From Aldehydirespirator sp965203575 (GTDB lineage: Bacteria; Actinomycetota; Acidimicrobiia; Acidimicrobiales; Aldehydirespiratoraceae), in contig OZ241894.1 of NCBI GenBank assembly GCA_965203575.1, positions 1,736,001 through 1,800,000 of the forward strand: 64,000 nucleotides of DNA. The letters are read 5' to 3'. The position numbers were made by a program, and so were the translations under genes. The first letter of the stretch is position 1. Each line of letters begins with the position of its first letter. The notes under the pieces were generated by a model, which saw only the letters and a list, made by a program, of their open reading frames with translations, was not told the origin of the DNA and did no database searches. This document shows, piece by piece, positions 42,619-51,107 of the stretch.

Positions 42619-43389
42619 TCACACCCTGACCGCGTCGGCGGGATGAACGAAGCGAATGTCCGCGGCTGCGAGTCTCTGGACCTCCTCATGGTGGGGACCT
42701 GCATCGGTGACGAGCAGGTCGACCGCACTCACGGGGCCGATCGAGATGGGTGCGACCCGCCCCAGCTTGTGGGCCTCGGCCACCACGATGAGCCGCGGCG
42801 AGAGGTTCACCACCACGCGGTCGGTGCTGGCCTCGGGTGCGAAAGCGTTCGACAGGCCGGCGGACGCCGACACCCCCTGCACGCTCATGAACGCCATCTC
42901 GAAGGGGACCTGCCTCAGGGTGTCCTCCGTGATGGGGCCGATCAGAGACATCTCCCCCTTGCGGAGAGCGCCTCCGGTCATCACGATGTTGATCCCCGGT
43001 GCGCTGGCCAGTCTGAGAGCCACATTCTGTGCGTTCGTGATCACCGTCAGTTCGTGGCTGTCGAGGAGGCATTCCGCCAGGAAGCCCATCGTCGACCCGC
43101 TGCCGATGAATATCGTCGCGCCGGGGTAGATCTCCTCGCGGGCTCGCATGGCTAGGGCCATCTTGGCCGCTGCATTCTCGCGCCGGCGCGCCATCACTGG
43201 GGGCTCGTTGTCGTCGCTCAGCGTGGCGCCTCCGTGCATCCGCTCGAATCCGGACACTCCCTGGAGTTCCTGGAGATCCCTGCGTATGGTCGCTTCGCTG
43301 ACCTGGAGGCGTTCGGCGAGCTGCCGGACGGTCATCTGGCCGTGATTCCTCAGGAGCTCCTGCAGGGTTCTCTGGCGTACTCCCTTCAT
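42619..43389 (-). CDS. DeoR-family regulator (AgaR-like)
   Basis: A 256-residue DeoR repressor. The N-terminal winged helix reads RQRTLQELLRNHGQMTVRQL then VSEATIRRDLQEL. The C-terminal sensor is an isomerase-like fold that binds a sugar phosphate (IFIGSGSTMGFLAE, VITNAQNVALRLA, VMTGGALRKGEMSLIGP). DeoR proteins of this kind, such as AgaR and NagR-like members, control amino-sugar genes. It lies between pfkB (convergent) and the SIS gene (divergent), so it likely controls both flanks of the locus. Confidence 0.88.
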   Translation of the reverse strand: MKGVRQRTLQELLRNHGQMTVRQLAERLQVSEATIRRDLQELQGVSGFERMHGGATLSDDNEPPVMARRRENAAAKMALAMRAREEIYPGATIFIGSGSTMGFLAECLLDSHELTVITNAQNVALRLASAPGINIVMTGGALRKGEMSLIGPITEDTLRQVPFEMAFMSVQGVSASAGLSNAFAPEASTDRVVVNLSPRLIVVAEAHKLGRVAPISIGPVSAVDLLVTDAGPHHEEVQRLAAADIRFVHPADAVRV

Positions 43390-43512
43390 GGCGGCTACTC
43401 GGATCCTCCCCAGCCAGCGGATCAGGCGGAAGTCTATTGGTTCGTGTACGGGGTGTCCTGCGACCCGCCGCTGACCAGCATTTCATCGACGGGCCACGGA
43501 CAGGAGCGTAGT

Positions 43513-43548
43513 GTGCATAAATCAGCTTGACTCTGCATGATAATGCAC
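43513..43548. promoter_or_regulatory. Candidate operator upstream of the SIS gene
   Basis: TGCATgataATGCA (43534-43547) is a perfect 5+4+5 palindrome, and GTGCAT at 43513-43518 pairs with ATGCAC at 43543-43548. The sites lie in the AT-rich gap between the divergent DeoR and SIS starts. The DeoR-family regulator is the natural candidate binder. Confidence 0.45.
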
Positions 43549-43562
43549 TTATCTTGCGTTCA

Positions 43563-44456
43563 ATGGCCAAGACTGAGGCTGAAATCGACAGCCAACCGGA
43601 CGTATGGGCGGACCCTCGGATCACGTACATAGCCTCTGAACTGCCAATTAAGGGCCAAGCTGTTGGGATCATCGGGTGCGGCACATCGCTCTACATTGCG
43701 CAGACATACGCAGCATTCCGCGAGGCGTCGGGGCACGGTCCGACCGACGCATTCGCGGCCTCGATCGCCCCGCGTCGCCCGTGGGACTGCCTGATCGCCC
43801 TGTCCCGGTCCGGGACGACCACGGAGGTGCTCGACGCGGTTCGCTACTCCGCGGCACGCCGGACGGTCGCGCTGACCGCCTCGGAGGGCAGCCCCCTCGT
43901 GCGCGCCGTCGATCGGGCCCTGGTGGCGTCCTTCGCAGACGAGACCTCGGTGGTGCAGACGCGCTTCGCCACCACGGCGCTGGCCACCCTGCTGACCAGT
44001 GTCGGGTACTCGGTGGACCGGGCGACGAGGGATACCGCCGCCCGTTCGGCCGAGCTGCCCGAGCAACTCCTCGACGGATGCTCGCGCTTCGTGTTCGTTG
44101 GCACCGGTTGGACCTACGGAGTCGCCAACGAGGCCGCGCTGAAGCTGCAGGAGATGGCCCACTGCTGGGCGGAGTCGTACCCGGCCCTCGAATATCGCCA
44201 CGGCCCGATCTCGGTGTCGGGTCCGAACACGCTTGTATGGGGCTTCGGCCCCAGGGACCAGGCGCTGGCCGACGCGGTGGCCGACACCGGAGCGGCGGTG
44301 CATTGGCCTGACTGCGACCCGCTCGCCTCGCTTGTCGAGGTGCAGCGCCTGGGCCTGCGACTGGGAGCCCACAAAGGCATCGACCCGGACAGGCCAAGTC
44401 ATCTGTCGAGGTCGGTGATTCTGGCCGACGAGGCTGCGTCGGCCTGCGAGTCGTAA
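43563..44456 (+). CDS. SIS-domain sugar-phosphate isomerase/deaminase (AgaS/GlmS-like)
   Basis: A 297-residue protein with two SIS domains: VGIIGCGTSLYIAQTYAAF and LIALSRSGTTTEVLDAV in the first, FVFVGTGWTYGVANEAALK and YRHGPISV in the second. The layout equals the isomerase half of glucosamine-6-phosphate synthase without the glutaminase. AgaS in N-acetylgalactosamine operons has this form and deaminates/isomerises galactosamine-6-phosphate to tagatose-6-phosphate. ATG 43563 (MAKTEAEIDSQPDVW) is chosen because this EI.xQP opening is typical and because the earlier ATG would put the palindrome at 43534 inside the gene. It is followed by the ABC importer. Confidence 0.82.
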   Translation: MAKTEAEIDSQPDVWADPRITYIASELPIKGQAVGIIGCGTSLYIAQTYAAFREASGHGPTDAFAASIAPRRPWDCLIALSRSGTTTEVLDAVRYSAARRTVALTASEGSPLVRAVDRALVASFADETSVVQTRFATTALATLLTSVGYSVDRATRDTAARSAELPEQLLDGCSRFVFVGTGWTYGVANEAALKLQEMAHCWAESYPALEYRHGPISVSGPNTLVWGFGPRDQALADAVADTGAAVHWPDCDPLASLVEVQRLGLRLGAHKGIDPDRPSHLSRSVILADEAASACES

Positions 44457-44499
44457 TGGGCGCCCGCCCTTACGTGACCCAATAGGAAGGGGAGGAAGA

Positions 44500-46170
44500 A
44501 TGATCCGAAAGCGATCAGAGAGACACAAGGGCAGGCTGCTGCGGCTGGTGGCCGTCGTCGCGGCCGTCATGCTGGTGGCCGGCGCCTGCGGCGACGACGA
44601 GCCGGACACGTCGGCCGCCGATGCGGCCGCAGCGGCTGAAGCGGAACGAGCCGCCGCGGCTGAGGCTGAGGCCGCAGCGGCTGAAGCGGAACGGGCCGCG
44701 GCGCAGGCGGAAGCCGACGCGGCGCAGGCGGCCGCAGAGGAGGCCCAGGCCGCGGCGGATGAAGCCGCGGCAAGGCTGGCCGAGGCCGAGGCGGCTGCCG
44801 CGGAGGCAAGCGCCGAACAGCAGGCCGAGGCCCAGGCTGCGCTGGAGGCGGCCCAGGCTGAGGCGGCTGAGGCTGCGGCTGCGGCGGAGGCGGCTCAGGC
44901 GGAGGCTGAGGCCGCCCGGGCAGAGGCCGACGCGGCCGCGGCAGAGGCGGCGGCCCAGGAGCCGGCGGCCGCGCCCGACCCGGCGACGATCAGGTACTTC
45001 TCGATGTGGCGCGAGGGCGAGTCCCAGCAGCTGGTCCTGCAGGGAATGATCGACTCCTTCGAGGCGGCCACCGGTCACACTGTGGATGTGCAGTGGGCCG
45101 GCCGCGATGTCCTCACGACCGTTCGGGCCGCGGTGTCGGCCGGCGACTCCGTCGACCTTGTCGACTTGGACGGCGAGGCGGGGATCGGAGCGATCGTCAA
45201 AACGGGCCAGGCGGTATCGCTCGCCGATGTGCTCGACATGACGATCCCCGGCGAGGACGCCACCGTCGCAGACGTGATCCCGTCGGAGTTCCTCGACGTC
45301 TACGCCATCGACGGCGAGCCGCACATGATTCCCTACGAGGTGATCTCCTCGGGCATCCACTACAACGGCGCGCGTCTGGCTGAGCTCGGACTCGATCCTC
45401 CCGCCACATGGGACGACTTCATCGCGGTCAGCCTTGCCAGCGGCGACAACTCCGTCCAGCACGACGGGCTCGTCAACTTCTACAACGCCTACTGGCTGTA
45501 CTGGCTGATGGTCCGCCACGGCGGGCCCGGCACGTTCCACGCCGCCGCGTCGGATCCGACCGGCGAGGGCTGGCGGTCCGGGCCGATCCAGGCGGCTGTC
45601 GCCGACCTGGTGAAGCTGGTCGACTCGGGGGCCCTGGCCGACGGCTACGAGGGAAGCAACTGGCCGATCTCGCAGCAGTCATGGGCCGCGGGCGACGGGA
45701 CGTTCAACATCAACGGAACCTGGCTGGCCGACGAGACGTCGAGCTACACCCCGTCGGGGTTCGAGTACCGGATGCTGTCTTTCCCGACCGTCGACGGCGG
45801 CCATGAGTCGGCCGAGCTCTACCAGATCGGCTGGGCCGTTCCGACCGCGAGCGCCGAGCCGGATGTGGCCAAGCAGTTCATCGCCTACGCAGTCCAGCGG
45901 GACCGCCTGGCCGGCATCGCGTTGGTGGCCAAGAACCTGACCCCTCGCGCCGACATCGGCGTTCCGCCCGACATCCAGGACGCGGCCGACATCTTCGCGG
46001 CCAATCCGCAGGTGCACCGCCCCTACGACGGGGTGCCGGGCGACTATCCCGAGTACTGGTCGACGGTATTCCTGCCACTCGACGATCAGCTCTTCTTCGG
46101 GCAGATCAGCGGCCAGGAGTTCATCGACCGGATCGCGGCCGACACCGCCGAGTTCTGGGCCAACCAGTAG
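44500..46170 (+). CDS. ABC sugar-binding lipoprotein on a long coiled-coil stalk
   Basis: A 556-residue extracellular solute-binding protein of family 1. The signal peptide ends at a lipobox VAGAC with Cys30 lipidated. Residues 39-153 are an almost uninterrupted Ala/Glu/Gln/Arg helix (AEAERAAAAEAEAAAAEA-like), a predicted coiled coil or single alpha-helix of roughly 115 residues. The binding domain follows from about residue 164 (IRYFSMWREGESQQLVLQGM, GDSVDLVDLDGEAG, ISSGIHYNGARLAELGLDPP, FNINGTWLAD). The stalk probably lifts the binding domain through the thick wall or tethers several copies. A strong AGGAAGGGGAGGAAG site precedes ATG 44500. The permease genes follow directly. Confidence 0.9.
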   Translation: MIRKRSERHKGRLLRLVAVVAAVMLVAGACGDDEPDTSAADAAAAAEAERAAAAEAEAAAAEAERAAAQAEADAAQAAAEEAQAAADEAAARLAEAEAAAAEASAEQQAEAQAALEAAQAEAAEAAAAAEAAQAEAEAARAEADAAAAEAAAQEPAAAPDPATIRYFSMWREGESQQLVLQGMIDSFEAATGHTVDVQWAGRDVLTTVRAAVSAGDSVDLVDLDGEAGIGAIVKTGQAVSLADVLDMTIPGEDATVADVIPSEFLDVYAIDGEPHMIPYEVISSGIHYNGARLAELGLDPPATWDDFIAVSLASGDNSVQHDGLVNFYNAYWLYWLMVRHGGPGTFHAAASDPTGEGWRSGPIQAAVADLVKLVDSGALADGYEGSNWPISQQSWAAGDGTFNINGTWLADETSSYTPSGFEYRMLSFPTVDGGHESAELYQIGWAVPTASAEPDVAKQFIAYAVQRDRLAGIALVAKNLTPRADIGVPPDIQDAADIFAANPQVHRPYDGVPGDYPEYWSTVFLPLDDQLFFGQISGQEFIDRIAADTAEFWANQ

Positions 46171-46209
46171 GAATCCCCCATCGCGGCCAGTGAGGATGGC
46201 CCGCGACAA

Positions 46210-47169
46210 ATGATGGTCAAGGCCGGAAGCAAGACGGCGCCGATAGGGCGCGGCGGGCCCGGTTCGGCGCGTCGTGTCTTCCGCGGCAGGCCGGGCCGCC
46301 TCGCCGGCGCATTCATCGCTCCGGCCTTGACCATCTACCTGCTGATCATCGTCGCCCCCGCCATCGCAACGATCTGGATCAGCCTCACCAAGTGGAAGGG
46401 CATCGGCGACGAGGCCAGGTTCGTGGGGACCGACAACTACGGGCAGCTATGGCGCAACGATGTCTTCCGCGACTCATTCGAGCGAACCCTGGTAGTCCTC
46501 GTGGCCGGCGGCATCGCCGTCTTCGTCTGCGGGTTCATATTCGCCATGCTGCTGCGGGAGATGCGGGCGAAGAGGTTCGTTCGGGCCGTTATCTTCTTCC
46601 CGAACGTGGTCCCGCCCGTGGCGCTGGCCATCGCCTGGGGCGTGCTGCTGGCTCCCCGCAACGGGCTCCTGAACGGATCCCTCGACGCAGTCGGCCTGTC
46701 GGCGGCCACCCAGACGTGGCTCGGGCCCGACCTGATCTTCACATCGATAGTCGCGGGCCTGGTATGGATCTACACCGGCCTGTTCACCACCATCCTGATG
46801 GCGGGAGTGGACCGCATCCCGGCCTACTACTACGAGGCCGCCGACCTCGAGGGTGCCTCGCCCCGTCAGAAGCTCACCCGTGTCACCATCCCGCTGACAT
46901 GGGACGTGCTCAGCGTGGCCGCGGTGTTGTGGGTGATAGTGGCCATCAAGACCTTCGAGTTCATCTACGCGCTCGGCGGCGCGGGCACGGACCCGTCGGT
47001 GTCCTCGTGGACGCTTCCCGTCCACCTGTACGTGGTGGCTCTCGGGAACCGCAGCCCGATCTACGCACTGGGCCAAGGCAGCGCCATCGCGGTCATGATG
47101 GTGGCCCTCGTGGGAGTGCTGATCGTGCTGACGCGACGTGTCATGCGACGAGCGGTCGTGGAGTTCTGA
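46210..47169 (+). CDS. ABC sugar transporter permease, MalF-like
   Basis: A 319-residue inner-membrane permease with six predicted helices (first: FIAPALTIYLLIIVAPAIATIW). The cytoplasmic EAA loop is EAADLEGASPRQK, which contacts the ATPase. The residues before the first helix are basic (RRVFRGRPGRLAG), as expected for the cytosolic side. It pairs with the next gene (2-base gap) and the binding lipoprotein upstream. An ATGATG double start is at 46210; the second codon is equally possible. Confidence 0.93.
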   Translation: MMVKAGSKTAPIGRGGPGSARRVFRGRPGRLAGAFIAPALTIYLLIIVAPAIATIWISLTKWKGIGDEARFVGTDNYGQLWRNDVFRDSFERTLVVLVAGGIAVFVCGFIFAMLLREMRAKRFVRAVIFFPNVVPPVALAIAWGVLLAPRNGLLNGSLDAVGLSAATQTWLGPDLIFTSIVAGLVWIYTGLFTTILMAGVDRIPAYYYEAADLEGASPRQKLTRVTIPLTWDVLSVAAVLWVIVAIKTFEFIYALGGAGTDPSVSSWTLPVHLYVVALGNRSPIYALGQGSAIAVMMVALVGVLIVLTRRVMRRAVVEF

Positions 47170-47171
47170 CC

Positions 47172-48044
47172 GTGGCGGGAGCAACCGAGCGGTTCGCAGT
47201 CACTCCGCTGGAGAAAGTCCGCCGCGGGCTGGCGCGCGGCGCGGGGAACGTCTTCGTGTGGTGGTGGGTGCTGTTCAGCTTCGCCATCGGTATGTGGATC
47301 GTCGTCGCGGCCTTCAAGCGCAACGACACCGTGTTCCAGGAGCTCTTCGCCCCGCCGAAGAGCCTCAACCTTCAGAACTTCGGCGACGCCTGGGACCTGC
47401 TCAACCTCACCCGCACATCGCTGAACACACTGCTGACCGTCGGGGTTGGGACCTTCGTGACGATGGCCCTGGCCGCGCCGGCTGCATACGCGCTCAGCCG
47501 CATCCACTTCCGGGGGGCCGGCGCTCTCACCGCGTTCTTCGCGTTGGGGATAAGCGTTCCGGTGCATTCGATCATCATCCCGCTGTTCATCGGCCTCTCG
47601 GACACGGGGCTGTCCAACAGCCTGCTCGGTCTGACCCTCGCCTATGTGGGCGTCTCGGTCCCGTTCGCGGTCTTCCTGATGACCGGCTTCTTCAGGTCGC
47701 TGCCGACCGAGCTCGAGGAGGCCGCGGCCATGGAGGGGGCCGGGCCGGTGCGGATCTTCCTGTCGGTGATGCTGCCACTGGCCAGGCCCGGCATGGTCGC
47801 CACGTCCATCATCGTCGCCGTCGGTCTGTGGAACGAGTTCCTCCTGGCCTTGACGCTCACCTTCGATGAGGACAAGCGAACCCTCGGCGTAGGGCTGCTC
47901 AACACCTACGGCGCCATGAGGTACACGTCCAACTGGGTGGGGCTGTTCGCGGCGGTGGTCATCATGCTGGTGCCGCTGATCGTGCTGTATGCGTGGATGT
48001 CGCGCCGGATCATCGAGGGCCTCACGGTCGGAGCGACGAAGTAG
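47172..48044 (+). CDS. ABC sugar transporter permease, MalG-like
   Basis: A 290-residue permease with six predicted helices and the EAA loop EEAAAMEGAGPVRIF. The large loop after helix 1 (VFQELFAPPKSLNLQNFGDAW) is typical of MalG-type subunits. The GTG start at 47172 is 2 bases after the MalF-like stop, so translation is coupled. It forms the heterodimeric channel with the upstream permease. Confidence 0.93.
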   Translation: MAGATERFAVTPLEKVRRGLARGAGNVFVWWWVLFSFAIGMWIVVAAFKRNDTVFQELFAPPKSLNLQNFGDAWDLLNLTRTSLNTLLTVGVGTFVTMALAAPAAYALSRIHFRGAGALTAFFALGISVPVHSIIIPLFIGLSDTGLSNSLLGLTLAYVGVSVPFAVFLMTGFFRSLPTELEEAAAMEGAGPVRIFLSVMLPLARPGMVATSIIVAVGLWNEFLLALTLTFDEDKRTLGVGLLNTYGAMRYTSNWVGLFAAVVIMLVPLIVLYAWMSRRIIEGLTVGATK

Positions 48045-48073
48045 GGACGACGAGGCAGGACTGGGACGGTGAC

Positions 48074-49180
48074 ATGGCGTCGGTGACTCTGGAAGGGATA
48101 ACGAAGCGCTTCGACGCCGACAGCCCCGAGGCGCTGTCGACGGTGAGCCTCGACATCGGCGACGGCGAGTTCGTGGTCCTGGTCGGTCCGAGCGGCTGCG
48201 GCAAGACCACCCTGCTGCGGATCGTGGCCGGGCTCGAGTCGGCCACCGAGGGCCGCGTCCTGCTCGACGGCGCCGACATCTCCGGCGTCCGTCCCGGGGA
48301 CCGCGACATCGCCATGGTGTTCCAGAACTACGCGCTCTTCCCGCATCTGACGGTGGCCGAGAACATCGGCTTCGGGCTGCGCATCCGGGGCGTCTCGAAG
48401 GCCGAGAGGCGCCCGAGGGTGGCTGAGGCGGCTCAACTGCTGGGGCTCGAGGGGTTGTTGGACCGCCGTCCCGGCGAGCTGTCCGGCGGGCAGCGGCAGC
48501 GGGTGGCGATGGGCCGGGCCATCGTGCGCAATCCCGCGGTGTTCCTGATGGACGAGCCGCTGTCGAACCTTGACGCCAAGCTCCGGGTGGAGATGCGGGC
48601 CGAGATCTCCCGGCTCCAGAGGGCCCTGGCCGCCACGACGATCTACGTCACCCACGACCAGACCGAGGCCATGACGATGGGGGACCGGGTCGTCGTGCTC
48701 GACAAGGGCGTCGTCCAGCAGGTGGCCAGCCCGGCGGAGCTCTACGAGCGCCCGGTCAATGTCTTCGTGGCGCGGTTCATCGGCGCTCCGACGATGAACC
48801 TGCTCCGGGCCACCGCGAGGGGCGGGGTCCTGCACGTCGACGAGCGCCGGATGCACGACGGCGGGCCGGCGGTGCCATCGGCCGATGGCACCGTGCTGCT
48901 GGGTGCCAGGCCCGAGCACATCCTGATCGTCGCGTCCGGCAGCCCTAAGGCCCTCATCAACGGCAGGGTCGCGCTGGTCGAGCATCTGGGCAAGGAGGCC
49001 CAGGTCCATCTCGACATCGATGCAGCGCTCAGCGCCGATGAGGGCAGTGCATTCGTCGCCACCGTCGATCCCGCCGACGCGCCGTCTCCGGGGGCGATTG
49101 TCGGCGTCGCGTTCGACTCGGCTGCCGTCCACGTCTTCGATCCCGAGTCCGGTGCGTCGCTGGGCTCACGCAGGGGCTGA
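48074..49180 (+). CDS. ABC sugar transporter ATPase, MsmX/UgpC-like
   Basis: The ATP-hydrolysing subunit (368 residues) of the importer. Walker A GPSGCGKTT, Q-loop VFQNYALFPHLT, signature LSGGQRQRVAMGRA, Walker B VFLMDEPLSNLDA and H-loop THDQTEAMTM are intact. A C-terminal TOBE/OB regulatory part follows from about residue 240. Many actinobacteria use one shared ATPase for several sugar importers; here a dedicated one is encoded 29 bases after the second permease. The start is ATG 48074; the longer frame upstream overlaps the permease. Confidence 0.95.
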   Translation: MASVTLEGITKRFDADSPEALSTVSLDIGDGEFVVLVGPSGCGKTTLLRIVAGLESATEGRVLLDGADISGVRPGDRDIAMVFQNYALFPHLTVAENIGFGLRIRGVSKAERRPRVAEAAQLLGLEGLLDRRPGELSGGQRQRVAMGRAIVRNPAVFLMDEPLSNLDAKLRVEMRAEISRLQRALAATTIYVTHDQTEAMTMGDRVVVLDKGVVQQVASPAELYERPVNVFVARFIGAPTMNLLRATARGGVLHVDERRMHDGGPAVPSADGTVLLGARPEHILIVASGSPKALINGRVALVEHLGKEAQVHLDIDAALSADEGSAFVATVDPADAPSPGAIVGVAFDSAAVHVFDPESGASLGSRRG

Positions 49181-49224
49181 CCGGCGGCGAACCACGAGCG
49201 CCGCCAGTGCCGGAGGGGAGGGGG

Positions 49225-50535
49225 CTAGGCCGCTCCCGCTGGCTTGACGGGGGTGAACTCGGCGGGGAGGTGCTTGATGCCGTGGATGAAGGCCGACGCC
49301 AGCAGGTCGGGCTCGCCGGTGGCCTCGATATCGCCGATGCGGGTGAACAGCTCGCGGAACATCACCTTGATCTCGCGGCGGGCCAGGTGGGCGCCCAGGC
49401 AGTAGTGCGGACCGGGGCCGCCGTAGCCGACGTGGGGGTTGGGGTCGCGGAGCACGTCGAACGCGAGCGGGTCGTCGAACACCGACTCGTCCCGGTTGGC
49501 GCACAGGTAGTTCATCACCACCTGGTCGCCCTCGTCGATCCTGGTGCCCTCCAGCTCGGTGTCGCACAGCGCGGTCCGGCGCATGTAGGTGACCGGGCTG
49601 GCGATCCGCACGATCTCCTCCACCGCGCCGTGGGCGATGCCCTCGAAGTCGTCGGCCCATATGCGGCGCTGGTCGGGGTTCTCGGTGAGGTACACCAGGC
49701 CCCAGCTGATGGCGTTGCGGGTGGTCTCGTTGCCGGCCACCACCAGCAGGATGAAGAAGCTGGCCAGCTCGGCCCGGGTCAGCCGCTCCCCGTCGACCTC
49801 CGCGTTGACCAGGATGCTGGTCAGGTCGTCGGAGTCCACGCCGACTTTGGATTCGGCCACATCGTCCATGAGATGGGTCAGGGCCTCGCCCGCGGTGAGG
49901 ATGGCGGTGATCAGGTCGCCGACCTCGGGCACATACTCCTCGTCGGCCGCGCCCAGGATGATGTTGGACTGGTCGAACACGAAGTCGTGGTGGGAGTCGG
50001 GGATCCCCATCAGGTCGCACACGATGCGCAGCGGCAGCCGGGCGGCCACGTCGGTGACGAAGTCGCACTCGCCCCGCTCGCAGACCTCGTCCACGATCAG
50101 CGAGGCCTGGTCCTTCACCGAGTCCTCCAGCCGGGCCAGCATCCGGGGGGTGAAGCCCGCCGACACCAGCCGCCGCAGCCGGGCGTGGCGGGGGTCGTCC
50201 ATGGAGATGATGGAGTTGAAGTACTCGTTGAACTCGGGCGGGAAGTCGTTGATGGTGACCCCGGAGGCCGAGGAGAAGACTCTCGGGTTGCGCGACACCT
50301 CCAGGATGGGGGTGTGGCGGGCGACGACCCAGGCGCCGGGCGTCCGGATGCTGTCCAGCTCGCCCGAGAACTTGAATCCGGGGAAGAACGTGAGCGGCTG
50401 GGAGCGCAGCCTTCTCAGGTCCTCCTCCACCTCGCTGCGGTGCCGAACCCAGAACCGGTTGTGGATGGGATTGTGAGGGTTCGGCTCGGTCGCCGGAGGA
50501 GGCTTGGTGGAGGGGCCGGGTGTGACGACGGTCAT
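49225..50535 (-). CDS. Cytochrome P450, CYP125/CYP124-like
   Basis: A 436-residue soluble P450 monooxygenase. I-helix VVAGNETTRNAISWG carries the acid-alcohol pair; the K-helix ExxR is in EEIVRIASPV; the haem loop is VGYGGPGPHYCLGAHLAR. The NPHVGYGGPGPHYCLG form is typical of CYP125/CYP124/CYP142-like enzymes that hydroxylate sterol side chains or branched lipids; this is a family-level hint only. The start is ATG 50535; the frame open to 50646 overlaps the tRNA-Phe gene. No ferredoxin gene is adjacent. It may belong with the oxidative locus to its right. Confidence 0.9.
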   Translation of the reverse strand: MTVVTPGPSTKPPPATEPNPHNPIHNRFWVRHRSEVEEDLRRLRSQPLTFFPGFKFSGELDSIRTPGAWVVARHTPILEVSRNPRVFSSASGVTINDFPPEFNEYFNSIISMDDPRHARLRRLVSAGFTPRMLARLEDSVKDQASLIVDEVCERGECDFVTDVAARLPLRIVCDLMGIPDSHHDFVFDQSNIILGAADEEYVPEVGDLITAILTAGEALTHLMDDVAESKVGVDSDDLTSILVNAEVDGERLTRAELASFFILLVVAGNETTRNAISWGLVYLTENPDQRRIWADDFEGIAHGAVEEIVRIASPVTYMRRTALCDTELEGTRIDEGDQVVMNYLCANRDESVFDDPLAFDVLRDPNPHVGYGGPGPHYCLGAHLARREIKVMFRELFTRIGDIEATGEPDLLASAFIHGIKHLPAEFTPVKPAGAA

Positions 50536-50588
50536 GGCATCCAGATGGGGTCGGGTTGCTGGCCGGGAGACCCGCGCTGTCACTTTAG

Positions 50589-50661
50589 TGGTCGGGCGCG
50601 GCGTCGATCCGCGGACCTTCCGCTTTTCAGGCGGACGCTCTGCCAACTGAGCTACCCGACC
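50589..50661 (-). tRNA. tRNA-Phe (anticodon GAA), with unusual T-loop
   Basis: Minus strand: acceptor GGTCGGG/CCCGACC, A discriminator at 50589, anticodon stem TCCGC/GCGGA around CTGAAAA (GAA), T-stem CGCGG/CCGCG. The T-loop reads ATCGACG, so position 54 is A rather than the near-universal T. All stems pair well. Confidence 0.93.
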
Positions 50662-50695
50662 GGGGTTGTCGCCGGCCCCCGGGGGGGCGGCAACG

Positions 50696-50770
50696 CGGTC
50701 CTGACGGGATTTGAACCCGCGGCCTCCACCTTGACAGGGTGGCGATCACTCCAGACTGATCTACAGGACC
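50696..50770 (-). tRNA. tRNA-Asp (anticodon GUC)
   Basis: Minus strand: acceptor GGTCCTG/CAGGACC with a G discriminator at 50696, anticodon loop CTGTCAA (GTC) closed by CCACC/GGTGG, T-arm GCGGGTTCAAATCCCGT. It is the middle member of a three-tRNA run. Confidence 0.96.
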
Positions 50771-50824
50771 GGGTGCACGACGGGCGTGCGGACCCGAAAC
50801 GCTAGCGAGCCGTACTGCTGCTCG

Positions 50825-50897
50825 CACCCCCAACGGGATTCGAACCCGTGTTACCGGCGTGAAAGGCCGGCGTCCTAGGCCGCTGGACGATGGGGGC
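50825..50897 (-). tRNA. tRNA-Glu (anticodon UUC)
   Basis: Minus strand: acceptor GCCCCCA/TGGGGGT (first pair G-U) with a G discriminator at 50825, anticodon loop CTTTCAC (TTC) closed by CCGGC/GCCGG, T-arm ACGGGTTCGAATCCCGT. It is the first member of the Glu-Asp-Phe run in transcription order. Confidence 0.96.
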
Positions 50898-51039
50898 CCG
50901 CCGGCCGTCGCCGACCCGCTCAGGCTACCGGCCCGAGGTTGCCGTCTACCCGTCTGCTCGATCAGACCGTTGCCCCTGCCTCCTCCGCTATGCAGAGCTT
51001 GCTTGCTGCGTATACTTCCTGTGGTACATGAACTGTTCC

Positions 51040-51060
51040 TAATGTGCAGGAATGTGCAGG
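51040..51060. repeat. Tandem 10-bp repeat upstream of fusion gene A
   Basis: AATGTGCAGG occurs twice head to tail just before 51060. A -10-like TATACT lies at 51011-51016, so the repeat would be in the 5' leader of the GPP34-P450 gene. Role unknown. Confidence 0.35.
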
Positions 51061-51107
51061 ACTCGAACCGCCATGGTTCGCCCGACGCGACGCCGGGAGC
51101 ACAGCCG

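Noticed and set aside
44620..44980. GC-rich repetitive stretch as a non-coding repeat
   Set aside because: It is fully coding and explained by the Ala/Glu helix of the solute-binding protein.
50589..50897. tRNA cluster as an integration site for a mobile island covering the fusion genes
   Set aside because: No integrase, no direct repeat of a tRNA 3' end and no clear composition change was found to the right of the tRNAs.
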